64,000 nucleotides of DNA, from positions 6,531,501 to 6,595,500 of the forward strand of contig NC_070568.1 of NCBI RefSeq assembly GCF_026914185.1, read 5' to 3'. The notes beneath the pieces are model-generated. The model saw only the letters and a list, made by a program, of their open reading frames with translations, was not told the DNA's origin and did no database searches. Shown piece by piece: positions 1-10,069 of this stretch. How positions within the stretch are numbered: position 1 is the stretch's first letter; the number at the start of each line of letters is the position of its first letter. Source of the stretch: Puccinia triticina (taxonomy: Eukaryota > Basidiomycota > Pucciniomycetes > Pucciniales > Pucciniaceae). A program made the position numbers and the translations under genes.

Positions 1-46
1 TTGCAAAAAAATACACCCTACACACGGGTCTTCACGATAACAGAGA

Positions 47-300
47 AAATTGCCCGACACCCGGGACTTCCGTAGAGAAGAGAAAAAAAATTGCCCAACA
101 CATGGGACTTCCGTAGATCAGAGAGAAAATTGCCTGACACACAGGACTTCCGTAGAGTAGAGAAAATTGCCCAACACATGGGACTTCCGTAGAGTAGAGA
201 GAAACTTGCCTGACACACAGGACTTCCGTAGACTAGAGAGAAATTGCCCAACACGCAGGACTTCATGATAACAGAGAAACTGCCCTACACACGGGACTTC
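47..300. repeat. Minisatellite, period 36-41 bp
   Basis: About seven copies of a unit centred on GGACTTCCGTAGAGTAGAGA followed by TTGCC-AACACA. Copies begin near 64, 105, 144, 181, 220, 258 and 294, so the spacing drifts from 36 to 41 bp. Short open frames on the minus strand here are products of the repeat and not genes. From 301 to about 569 I see no gene and no clear repeat. Confidence 0.85.
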
Positions 301-569
301 ACAACACGACACGACTTGATACTTGAGAGAAAAAACTAGGTCTTGCAAACTAATAGTCCAGAAAAAATGGAGATAAATAAAAAGACTCGTACCAAGAAAC
401 TGAAGAAAAGAACGAGAAAGGCTCATAACCTGTAGAGGCACGAGTACGTAGTACGAGGATGACAAACCATAATCGGTAGATTGCATAGAGAGAAAAGCAT
501 AATGTGGCTGGAAATACAAGGTATTTATAGGTCACATTATGTAAGAAAAAAGAAAGGAAAACATGGGAA

Positions 570-1110
570 ATGAGAGACGTGAGAATGTCGGACGTCTCGT
601 CGAGACCATTGTATGCGTCGGTCATGACGTATACTGTAGCGAGACGTAATCTGTACCTAAGATTACGTAACCGAGCTACAACAATCACTGCTGCCAAACG
701 GGGCCTAAATCTTTGGTGTGAATTTAGCCTGCCCCTAAATTTAGGGCCTGTAGTCCAACGGTGGGTAGTTACGTTACGTTGCGTTATCCGCGCTATTTGC
801 GTAACGTAACTACCTCCGTTATCCACCGCGCCCCGTTACGTTACGAGCAACGGGCCTTTTTAAGCGCCATATGGTTAGCGTAACGGGTCTTTTTCCGACG
901 CCGTTACACTACGTTATTGCTTGGATAACGCAATAACGAGCCCTTAAGGGCTGTTTTGGCGCTGAAATCAGCGCATTATCTGGCGCGCCGCGGGCCCCGA
1001 TAACGTAACAAGCAGAAAAAAATGGTGCGAGCAGTGGCGCCATAACGTAGCACACCACTGTTACAATTAACTGTAACGATAACGGCTTAAAAACTGTTAC
1101 ATGAGTTTTG
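570..1110. repeat. CGTAACG-rich block resembling hAT terminal/subterminal sequence
   Basis: Dense GTAACG/CGTTAC words in both orientations. Positions 756-830 form an imperfect palindrome whose outer part, CAACGGTGGGTAGTT, matches the terminal sequence of the MITE at 5609-6019. Clusters of short inverted motifs next to the termini are typical of hAT elements. I could not find a matching right end with a target duplication, so the element boundaries are open. Confidence 0.45.
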
Positions 1111-1204
1111 TCCCTTTTTTCCTTTGGCTATTAGCCAAAGAAAATAATGCATTTTTCTTCGGCTAAAAGCCAAAGGACAGTGGAGCTGGCCGGGCCAGCT
1201 CCAC

Positions 1205-1485
1205 TGGAGCTGGTGCTGAAACATACCAATACAATTTACATACCAATACGTATCCGCTAGTTACCAATACATATCCAATACATAGCGATATGTATCCAAT
1301 ACATAGCAATATGTATCTGATACATATCTGATACGTATCCAATACATAAAAATAAGTTTGAATTTGGTACGTATCCAATACATACCAATACACATCTGAT
1401 ACATACCGATACATACCAATACGTATCCAATACGTATCCAATACATACCAATACATATCCAATACAGTGTACTATACACCTTGCC
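1205..1485. repeat. Degenerate decamer repeat (ATACRTATCC type)
   Basis: A run of overlapping CCAATACATA / ATACGTATCC decamers. The minus-strand open frames rich in YW, YVL and CIGY are translations of this repeat. A related GTATTGTAT-rich stretch continues to about 1830. Confidence 0.8.
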
Positions 1486-1505
1486 AAGTTTTTTTTAAAA
1501 AAACT

Positions 1506-1528
1506 GCCCTAACCCCTAACCCCTAACA
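1506..1528. repeat. Short telomere-like (C3-4TAA) tract
   Basis: CCCTAACCCCTAACCCCTAAC is close to the fungal telomere repeat CCCTAA, but has only three units and two carry an extra C. Interstitial and too short to call a telomere relic with confidence. Confidence 0.35.
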
Positions 1529-2498
1529 GTTACTTCAATCTGCCTGTCCCACTTCTACAATCTTCTGCAATACCAATGCTGCAACAATTACGATACATGT
1601 ATTGTATAGGCTATACATTGTATTGTATTTTCATGCAGATACATTCAATTACAATAAATACGTTTTGTATTGGTTTCACCAAACAATTCCAATGATACAT
1701 ATGTACAGTTTTTGGAAAAAATTACGATACAGATACATTTATTTTGATATTTTTCCAATACAATACAGTGAAATACAATTATATGTATTGTACTTGTTGC
1801 ACCGTTGGCAATACACAAAAGCAACACTGAATTTCCCAAACTCCTAGATTGACTACATCTGTTGCAGAATTTCATCGTTGCTGCAAAAGCAAGCGGAGTG
1901 GAAGTTATGGGCATTGAAGTTGGGCTTCAAAGGCCGTGGTCTCATTGGAGGATATGGTCAAGCTTAGCTACAGTGCCCCCCACGACTTCTTGACTACCCC
2001 TCCCCCGCAAAAAACATGGAACTTTGAACAATGTGTTCAAAGTCACCAGACATGTATCATATGTAAACTACATATTTTTGAGCCCTACTGTCAGCTCCGG
2101 TCTCTTAGGTGACACGAAGTTGATGAGTTTTTATGCGCGCTGTAGTGGCTGAGTAGCGGCCAGTGGAAGGATGGGCCACACTATAACCTTAAAGGCCAAT
2201 GGGAAGAAACCACACCTCAACACTGAACAGCGGAGGGGCTAGCTCCCTTACAAATGTAAGGGGACACGGCGATAACTCGAGCCAGGCGCCGTAGCTTATA
2301 AGGAATGAGCTTCTTATCTTCTAGGTTACAGGTGTTATAACACCCACCTGTACCTAGGAAAATACACGAAAGGGACTGAGGCTGTAAAAGAAGAAAGGTT
2401 AGTTGATTATTGTAAAACCCCAATCACTATGATTCTAGTAAGGTGCACGGGTTTGTATAGTAATAATCTTGGGGGAAAGATCCCACCCTTTTATGTTA

Positions 2499-2699
2499 GG
2501 GGGGTTCACAATAGGATAAAAATAAAATTTTAGAGTCAATTTTAAGGCCTTTATCAACAAATTTCTAAAAATCTGGCAAGTTGTACAGGACTGGGTGTCC
2601 CCTGAGAACCAGTGCAAGTTCTTCATTTTTAAAAAAATTGTTCATAAAGGCCTTAAAATTAGCTCTCAAGTTTTATTTTTATCCTATTGTGAACCCCCC
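2499..2699. mobile_element. 201-bp MITE, GGGGGGTTCACAATAGGAT ends
   Basis: Perfect terminal inverted repeats of about 29 bp, with TA immediately outside each end (2497-2498; 2700-2701). A second full copy of exactly the same length lies at 46559-46759, and truncated right ends lie at 52499-52530 and 58270-58301. No coding capacity. TA flanks fit a Tc1/mariner-type MITE; a 3-bp AAT duplication cannot be excluded at the 46-kb copy. Confidence 0.85.
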
Positions 2700-2963
2700 T
2701 ATTACAGGGACCTGATCCTCCTTTGAGTCAAGGCCCCAGAGGGATCCTTAACTCCAAGGAGGGGGAAGAGGTCTACGGAATTCAGAGGAGGAATTACATG
2801 AATAATTATGTAATCTCTCTATGTATGGTAAATCCATAGAGAGATATACTTCATTGGTACATTATTATTCTGAATCAAGGTAAACACATAATAAATGTGA
2901 AATCATATAGTTTAGTACATATAAATCAATGATTGCAACAAAAGTAATATTACAAGACAACAG

Positions 2964-3036
2964 GAGGGGTTGAACTCAGGATCTTACACAAGATCACAAT
3001 CAACCTCAAGGTAGCCTTTAACCATTGGGTTACATG
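2964..3036 (-). other. tRNA-like Pol III box A/box B pair inside the solo LTR
   Basis: Read on the minus strand, 3032-3014 gives TAACCCAATGGTTAAAGGC, close to box A plus the D loop, and 2978-2966 gives TGAGTTCAACCCC, close to box B. The spacing of about 35-40 nt fits a tRNA or a tRNA-derived SINE head. A full cloverleaf is not evident by eye. It could be a SINE head inserted in the LTR or a chance resemblance. Confidence 0.3.
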
Positions 3037-3087
3037 ACTTGTAAATATCATTGTAGACACATGGACAATTGTCTCAGTGGCTGACAC

Positions 3088-3217
3088 CTACAGAAGTAGG
3101 AGAACTCAAAAATATATACTTGAGGTCTGTACAATGCCTCAAAACAAAGGAAACTCTTTTTTGAGGCATTTTACAGACCTCAAGTATATACTTTTGAGTT
3201 CTCCTACTTCTGTAGGG
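3088..3217. repeat. Central hairpin of the foldback element
   Basis: About 57-bp arms (3088-3144 and 3154-3217) are near-perfect reverse complements separated by roughly 10 bp. In RNA or cruciform form this would be a long stable stem. Confidence 0.8.
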
Positions 3218-3349
3218 CTCAAAAATATGTAGTTTACAAAGGTTACATGTCTGGTGACTTTGAACTCATTGTTCAAAGTTCCATGTTTTTTGCGGGGGAG
3301 GGGTAGTCAAGAAGTCGTGGGAGGCACTGTAAGTCCCTCAATCAGAGGC

Positions 3350-3917
3350 GCGGGAGCGCTGTTGCGAAGTGATCCTCCAAAGGAGGGACTTACGCCCTAC
3401 CTCGCAAAAGAGTAGGCAGCAGACATCTGTTTTCAGCCTTTTTTGCTTGTCCCACAGTTGAAGCTACGCAAGGACAGGTGGTGCCAAGTCAGCTGCTTCA
3501 AGAGATAGCCAAGAAGCATGGCTCTCTGCTGGTATATTTCTTTTATCTGTAACAGTTGAACTTGATTTTTTAAAAAAAAATTAAGAGCTGCTAAGTTCAG
3601 GCATCAAAAGTATGGCTTTGACCAAGGCCTGTTTGAACAATGCCCTCCCAAAACCCATGAACCCCTTTTTGTTTCATTTGGGATTCAAGAGAGGTTTTGG
3701 AGGGATCCAACCTCAGGAAGGTGGCAGGTGCAAGTGCTGATGTAGGCAGACAAAGCTGTCTACTCAGAATTTTGATAGTCTATAGCTGAGTCAAGATATA
3801 AAGAGTTGAAAATTTTGAAAGTTTTCCCCAGCCAAATTGGATTTCTGCTGCCTACTCTTTTGCGAGGTAGGGTGTAAGTCCCTCCTTCAGAGGGTTGCTT
3901 CGCGACAGCGCTCCCGC
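3350..3917. mobile_element. MITE-like element with ~75-bp inverted termini
   Basis: The left end (3350-3425, starting GCGGGAGCGCT) and right end (3843-3917, ending AGCGCTCCCGC) are imperfect reverse complements sharing CCTACCTCGCAAAAGAGTAG. The interior of about 420 bp is AT-rich and non-coding. No clear target duplication was found. Confidence 0.65.
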
Positions 3918-5085
3918 TGTGGTAAGACCAATCAAAACCAAAACCCTTGAAAATAGGTTAAAATACATTTTACATACATTGAATTCATGTACACACCATC
4001 AAAAAGCATGGATGAATCTAGTTTAAAATTTATAAGGCTATTACATACAAAATACACAAGAACTGTTTATCTTAATGTGCTCAAAAGCGCTGAACACCCT
4101 TGAAATCACATGTATACATTTTTGTTTTTGCACAGTGTTTCTTTTATCACAAATACACTTAGAAATCACTTATGTCTTGGCAATCACCTGTATTGGGCCA
4201 AGTTTTCCCCAATAGGAAATTTCCCCACTTTGATTTACAATCACACATATTGAATTCCTTCTCAGGCGTGATTTTCTTTCCCAATTTAGAATAAGTCAAG
4301 TGATCATAACCCAAAGGGGTAAATTATTTCATTACAAGTGTACATCATTCCCAAAAGGTACGTTTATTTCACATTATATTGTACAGCTTTCTCCATTAGT
4401 ACATTTATTTCACTACATTGTAAATCATTCTCAGACATGATTTTTCCTATAAAAGGAGGCCTCTCTTGCCCCTTCTTGTTTTATTTCCCCCTCATGCTTG
4501 CACTAGTGAATGATAATTGATATTATTCAGCAGACATCACTTGAAAAATTGCCCCCATCCAACATTGTCTTATAAAGTTGCCCCTTATCAAAAATTGCCT
4601 CACATCTCACTTTGACTTGAAAATCTGACTTATTCAAGTTTATTAAAGACACAGCTTTGTAAAAAGTTGAAAAAAAAAAATCAAGGGTTTCCCCTTACAT
4701 TTTGTCAAAATAGGGAAAAAAACATCAAGGGTTTCCCCTTATTATAAAACAAAAAAAAAATACAAGGTTTCATACACATACAACAGAACTGAAAAAAAAG
4801 AAATCTCAAATGCCCCCAAACAACACCAAAGGTGTTGTGAACAGCAATGGCTGTTGTGTCTGGGCCAACCTCCAGCCCGCGACAAGCGCAAAGGTCAAAA
4901 AGGAAGGGCGTTGAAGGCCCCCATCCCGCAGCAAAGGCTGCAGAACCCGGGGGGGCCAACTATTTAGCCCCTCAAACTGTGCAAGTGCAACAGCGGAGGG
5001 GGTTGAGGACAAACCACATGCTGCAAGTACAGCGGCAGAGGACCCCCTGGGGGACCCAAACAAGCAAGTCAAAGCCTGTTTTATA
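3918..5085. other. No gene seen; degenerate repeats
   Basis: AT-rich. Around 4325-4440 there are about three degenerate copies of a ~42-bp unit containing ACATCATTC and TTTATTTCA. At 4684-4742 GGGTTTCCCCTTA occurs twice. A small open frame at 4847-5086 has no recognisable features. Confidence 0.5.
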
Positions 5086-5245
5086 GAAGATCCAGCACTA
5101 CGGCTCTCAAGATAGTGTCCTCCTCACTCCTTGGCCCAACCATCCACACCTCCCCAAGACTAATAAACCTACCTGTACCTTCTGTGGACCTAATGATCAG
5201 ACTTCGTCTAGCTTGATGGATCTGCCTGGTTGCTCTACATATTCC

Positions 5246-5475
5246 GAGAAGGAGCAGAACCGCCAGGAAGCGATATACAATCTGATCCAGACAGAGGTGG
5301 ACTTCGTCGACATCTACAAGATCCTCTCGTAAGTGTTTTACCGGGAGCTTGAGCTGCTGATTGGCGTGCGGGGGGTGCCGATCATCTTTGCAAACGTTGA
5401 TCGAGGAGATTGTGCTGTTTGGGAAGCCCTTTGTGAGCGCGCTGGAGGGCTGCCAGGCCCAGACGGCCGGCACCC
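5246..5475 (+). pseudogene. RhoGEF (DH domain) gene fragment
   Basis: The translation from 5246 reads EKEQNRQEAIYNLIQTEVDF, then VFYRELELL after an in-frame TAA at 5330, then IFANVD. After a one-base frame slip it continues EEIVLFGKPFVSALEGC. This succession (RQEAIYELIQTE, FYRELELL, IFANVDEI) is the start of the DH domain of fungal Rho1 exchange factors of the Rom/Tus type. The stop and the frameshift within 230 bp mark it as a dead fragment, and no PH or CNH part follows. It sits between repeats, just left of a hAT MITE, and may be a transduplicated piece. Family assignment rests on motif recall only. Confidence 0.5.
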
Positions 5476-5608
5476 AGGCACTCCCTTGCCAACTTGAGAC
5501 TCCGAATCTCCGTCTTTGACCGGCTCAATGGTCTCAAAGTTAAGGGCCTCGAATTCAAGCATTAATTGCTCCAGCCTATGTAGAGGAGAATTGCCCACTA
5601 CCCGCTGC

Positions 5609-6019
5609 CAGCGGTGGGTAGTTGCAATACGCTACAATAACCGCCGTTATCTGCATAGCGTAACGCTTGCCGTTACTGCGCTCAGGCGTTAGCGCTAATA
5701 GTAACAACCAGTTGTAACCCCGGGCCCATATCGCAACGGGCCTGATTTTTTTGGTGTGTTACTCGCGTTACTAGTAGCGTAACACGTTAACCACCGGTTA
5801 ACAAGATAAAGAGGGGCAAATGGCCCCCTCTGGATCATATTCAGTCCAATATCTGCCCCTCCGTGCGGGCAGATATTGTAACGGATGTCAAATTTCAAAC
5901 ATCCTGGGTGTGTGATATTGTAATGCACTTCCGTTACGGTTAACGGTAACAGTAAAAAGAGAAAAACTGTTACAATATCGGTAGTTTACCAATAAATGTA
6001 CCGTAACTACACACCGTTG
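5609..6019. mobile_element. hAT-type MITE, 411 bp
   Basis: Left end CAGCGGTGGGTAGTT and right end AACTACACACCGTTG are inverted; the flanking CCGCTGC (5602-5608 and 6020-6026) is a 7-bp duplication, one base short of the usual 8 bp of hAT. The interior has repeated GTAACG/CGTTAC words. No coding sequence. It shares its terminus with the block near 756. Confidence 0.65.
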
Positions 6020-7855
6020 CCGCTGCTGATTGCCCAGGTAAGCAATGCCTTACTCTTCCATCTACCTCCTCACCATCTAATACTCAGAGGAATCCCTTTC
6101 TCCTCATGTCTATCCAGGTCACGAAATGGATGGATGAAGGATTGTCAGAATACAATTGTCTGGCTCTGACTCTTCCCCGCTGCTGTCCCTCAATAGGTCC
6201 TCCATCAGACTCATCACATAGTCCCCCCTTCCTCCCTCCAAAAAACAACACCATCTCGTGCCAAATGCTATACACAGCCCGTGTTTTGTATGATCTCTGC
6301 ATCCCTACCCTCAGATGTATTTTTATGTGGGTTTTTTCTCTGTTACTTTGCTGGTTGTATTTCCCTTTGGTGGATCATGGCGGCCCCGCAAAGGTAGATT
6401 CCTCTTGTTTTATATCTGAGTAGAAGTAACAAACACATTGTAGGCTGCCACAAGCCATCCATTCCCAAAAATTCAATATGGATCTAACCATATTGACGCT
6501 GCTACTGATCAAATTTTGAATGCTCCACTGCAGCACAAGACTGAGTACCCACAAAAAGCCTTGTATCTGCACAAGACTGTGAATGAATATGATTGATAAA
6601 ATGGTGTTGGAAGCAATCTGTTGAATGTGATAAATCCATGCAGTTCGTTGAAGAAACCATTTGACAGGTCAAGTACCTTAAAGTTAGGGTTTTTCAAAGT
6701 TTTGACATACATGTTGAGCTAGTCAATGTTGTCTACATTTCCTTCTCTTTTTCTGCTTCATACATGTTGTCTCCATGTCACTCACATTTCACACATTGTA
6801 GTTAGTCTACCTGATGCAGCGGGCGTGGAAGGACTTCTCCCTCATCCTTTCACACTCATCGTCACTCACCATTGCCTCGTGCCCGCTTCCATCAGGTAGA
6901 GTCCTTTCTTTGTTTCTTTCTTTTTCTTTTCTTTTGTCCTTTTTCTTCTTCTCTTCATGTGCTCAATGATCATCATCCTTTCACACTCATCGTCACTCAC
7001 CATCGCCTCGTGCCCGCTTCCATCAGTCTGAGTTTAGCTCATCAATACAAGCACATTTCAAAAAAAAAGATCTTCTTTTTAGCAACTGTAAACTATCTGC
7101 TTATTTAATCTGTTTACTTTCCTGCAGAGAAAGTGATTACATTAGGATTATGCCACAATGTGAGAAGTTTATATGTTTTCAACTTTGAGAATCCAAAGTG
7201 ACAACACTAACACATCCAGATTAATTCATTTTCCATGAATTTTTTGTTTGACAGATCAGGAGTAGAAATTGAGTTGTTTCAAACAACAAGATACAATAAT
7301 TTACCTAGCTAAAATAAAAATCAAACTGTGAAAGCATGCTCTGGGGGGTTGCAGTGGCGCAGCCGCCTTGGACTCTAGTTAATTTAAGCTCAGGAATCTC
7401 ACAGAGTACTCATCACGCCAAACTCTTCTAAATTATAACATTACATCAAAATTACATATTACAAGGTTTAAAATAGTAACAAGACTTAAATAGCTTAATT
7501 CAGGAAGATTGTGCCACACTAAATTAATAGTGTATCTCCTAGAGCTTATTTACAGAAGGGCAGCCCTTCAAGCACTTGTGTAATTTGTCATTTCTGTGAT
7601 ATTTTGCATTTCCCCTCCAAGCTCTGCTTACGCCTTGCTTGAGAGTTCCACACCGCGCCTCCAATCGAGGGACTTAGCTAAGTTCGGGATATGGTATCCA
7701 ATGGAATATCGCGTACAACAGTTTACAGCGAGCTTATGAGGGCAGGAGGGTCAGCCTCAATCTACCAAATTAATCCTGTTGTTCTGCCCCAACAAAGCTG
7801 ATAACTAAATGCAAGTAAAATCAAAACAGGTCATTAAGCAGCTTCTCAACAACAA
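6020..7855. other. No gene seen; one 53-bp direct repeat
   Basis: Positions 6843-6895 and 6974-7026 are the same 53-bp sequence with one difference (ATTGCC versus ATCGCC). Open frames here are short and lack recognisable domains. At 7345-7400 a TGGCGCAGCCG word resembles a Pol III box A, but no convincing box B follows. Confidence 0.45.
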
Positions 7856-7856
7856 T

Positions 7857-8044
7857 AGGGGGTTTCAAACATGGTGCAGGTCCCAGTTGAGGAACCCCAA
7901 TTCAGGAAAAAAAAGTTCCTGCAAAATGAATTTCCAGATTATTTCTGTATGTTTTTTGGGTAAAATTGGCAGGGCACCTGCAATGCCCTGATTTTGTGAA
8001 TTGGGGGTTCCTGAAACAGGACCTGAACCATGTTTGAAACCCCC
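7857..8044. mobile_element. MITE with GGGGGTTTCAAACATGG ends
   Basis: Left end GGGGGTTTCAAACATGGTGC and the reverse complement at 8022-8044 form inverted termini that extend inward with mismatches (AGGTCC, GGAACCCC). TA precedes the left end. About 190 bp, non-coding. Confidence 0.7.
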
Positions 8045-8220
8045 TCATTCAGAAATTTTCATGGGTAAACCTGCAAATTCTCACTTTTTCAAATTGTACA
8101 ATCTGAAACTGCAGGATTGGGAGGATGTCCACAAATTGAACACCATCTTAAGGGTATGTCTCTACTTTCAAACTTAACCACCAAGGTTTTTTGAGTCAAA
8201 CACATTTGTTTATCCCACAG

Positions 8221-9107
8221 GAATTCCTAGAGCTCACAAAAAGAATGGAAGGGGATGGGCCCAAATCACCAATGGTCCTATACAAATACATTCAAATTTT
8301 GGACAGCCCGGAAAAAAAGAAGGCTTCTGCTTACTTGACCATTCTTGATCCAATGTTTGATCCAATGATCAAGGTGACAAAAAAGTATCTAAAAGTAGCA
8401 TTAGCATGCAACACAGTTATAATGGCAACTTTTATTCATCCAGCATGGTGGATGATGCTATTTTCAAAACAATCTGAAAATCACCTCACTAGGATCACTT
8501 GACTGATTCAAGTTAAGTTTGATGCTCAAGAGAAGCTTCTTCAAACGCTCAAAAACAATTTGGCTCAGCCAAATGTAGCACCCGAGACAAATGCAATTCC
8601 AATTGACTCTGAAACCAAGGAGGATGAATTCAACTACTACCCCGCCAATTCCAATTTGGTCAATGTCAATACCAAACTCAAGCGTTACAATAATGGGGAC
8701 GTCCCAAGCCTGTGTTTTGAGCTGGTGGAAAGTGAGTTTAACCACTTCAATTTAACTTTTCCTATTTGAATTTCTTCTGATTTGGTGGTATTCTCTAGTT
8801 ACATTCAAAGGACTTCCCGGTGCTGGGATTGCTGGCTTGGGATTACCTTGCCTGCCCAGCCAGCTCGGCAAGTGTTGAGTGCACATTCTCGGCAGCTGCA
8901 ACAATCTGCACTTCAGGTAGGTCTGGCCTTGCAATCTGGACAATTGAGCAATGCATAAGCAGCCACATGTGGCTGCGCAACGGAGTCCAGCTAGGCGGTG
9001 AATTTGCAGCCTGTCAAGAAGTTATTAATGCTGCTGAACAGAACATTAAATTTAATAAGTATAGAAATGCATCTGTTAAAAAGTGCAACGTCACTTCCAG
9101 AAAATGA
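8221..9107 (+). pseudogene. Decayed hAT transposase, C-terminal part
   Basis: Exon-like sequence starts after an acceptor (CCCACAG, up to 8220). It encodes LDPMFDPMIKVTKKYLKVAL and FIHPAWWMMLF, then an in-frame TGA at 8500, then NAIPIDSETKEDEFNYYPAN in the same frame. A frameshift near 8705 leads into CVLSWWK. An intron with donor GTGAGT at about 8729 and acceptor TCTCTAG at about 8796 joins to LHSKDFPVLGLLAWDYLACP, SSASVECTFSAAA, ICTSGRSGLA and ISSHMWLRNGV. SSASVERxFS and the downstream helices are the hAT C-terminal dimerisation region; the usual Arg of the family is Cys here. Nonsense, frameshift and a missing N-terminus show it is dead. The TAGCG-rich block just downstream may be its subterminal region. 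Confidence 0.75.
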
Positions 9108-9223
9108 TGATAATGTTTTGATTTCTCATTATCTGGGTGCTCTCATATCTTGTTTAATCTTCCTCTACTTATAGGTTTTGAGTTCTTTTGCTGTTTCCTT
9201 TCTTCCCCCCTGCTTGTTAAAAA

Positions 9224-9470
9224 TAGCGCGCTATTCTGCGCTACAGCCGCGCTAATATAGTGCGCTACGCGCTTTTTGAGCTAAAAAGTAGCGCGCTTGC
9301 GCCACCAGTCCGCTGTTTTAGTGCGCTAATCTTTTGCAAATTTATCCCTAGAAGCCAAGTAGTGATAGCGGCAGCGCATTTGCGCTTCCAAAAAGCGTAG
9401 CGTAGCGCTGTCCAATTCCGCTATGCTAACGCTATGCTACGCTACCTGTAGCATAGCACTTTCACCATTG
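9224..9470. repeat. TAGCGC-rich subterminal-type block
   Basis: More than a dozen TAGCGC/GCGCTA and CTATGCTA words in both orientations, just downstream of the hAT transposase remnant. Similar blocks lie at 13150-13440 and 51700-51870. Clusters of such words are the usual transposase-binding subterminal repeats of hAT elements, but no closing inverted terminus was located. Confidence 0.5.
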
Positions 9471-10069
9471 GCCAACACTGGTCATCAGCAAGAATCAGCG
9501 GTAGATCGTTGGATAGAGCAAGGCTGATTGTGCTCGAGTATCAGCGGTTTCACCGTTCCCAATAGCTGAGGAGGAAAAGCTCTACCATGTATTATCATTG
9601 GGGGGAGGGGGACTTCTGGCATTTTTGATGGGAGGTTTCAGCCAGCCACCATGGCTGCACTCAAAATAGCCTGGAATGATTCTCTATTGCGGGTACAAGC
9701 TTAGGACCGATGAATGACCAAAGTAACTCCGCTGGGACAGACCGTCCAATGAAAGACCAGACCCGTCGGGTTTACGCACTCGCTTGTAAATTGCACGCTA
9801 AGCTCTAGCGATCCTGGTGCAGGGATTTGGCCAGCTGACAGTCTCCACTCCTCCAGCGGAGGTGCCATCGGAACCTGGATGTATTAAAGTGACGAGTCTG
9901 GGGCATTCAGACCCATTCTTCATCCCACTATCCACCTTATCCACTTCAACCTCTCGAGAGTCGACAAATCCATTCCTTTGGGCATCGATATTAATCCATT
10001 CTTTTTAATTGATCAACCAGCCTTTACTTTCGAATTTCTTCACAGTCACCAGCAGCTATCAACCCCAAG
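9471..10069. other. Upstream region of the secreted repeat-protein gene
   Basis: No coding feature recognised. GC content is higher than in the repeats to the left. Presumably holds the promoter of the gene starting at 10070, but no TATA box or other element is clear. Confidence 0.3.

Larger units (their letters stand above)
2089..3086. mobile_element. Solo LTR, 998 bp including a nested MITE
   Basis: Begins TGTCAGC and ends GCTGACA, and is bounded by a perfect 5-bp duplication CCTAC (2084-2088 and 3087-3091). No internal retrotransposon sequence adjoins it, so it is a solo LTR left by LTR-LTR recombination. Without the nested MITE (2499-2699) it is about 0.8 kb. Superfamily (gypsy or copia) cannot be decided from the LTR alone. 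Confidence 0.75.
1971..3329. mobile_element. Foldback element with ~118-bp terminal inverted repeats, TA flanks
   Basis: The left arm (1971-2088) and right arm (about 3212-3329) are near-perfect reverse complements, starting CAGTGCC and ending GGCACTG, with TA on both outer sides (1969-1970 and 3330-3331). The TA flank suggests a Tc1/mariner-like origin, but no transposase is present. The element is split by a solo LTR (2089-3086) and has a central hairpin (3088-3217). Its left flank AGCTTAGCTA also occurs at 45611, so the true terminus could lie a few bases further out. Confidence 0.75.

Noticed and set aside
1163..1487. Three overlapping Tyr/Trp-rich minus-strand frames
   Set aside because: Translations of the ATACRTATCC decamer repeat.
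1506..1528. Telomere-like CCCTAA tract as evidence of a former chromosome end
   Set aside because: Only three units, irregular; chance or microsatellite origin is as likely.
7340..7400. Possible tRNA-derived SINE head (TGGCGCAGCCG, then CTCAGGAATCTC)
   Set aside because: Box A is acceptable, but box B needs an insertion and no cloverleaf is visible.
7640..7760. Possible 5S rRNA or rRNA piece (TTCGGGATATGG)
   Set aside because: The similarity is limited to a few bases and the conserved 5S internal control region is absent.
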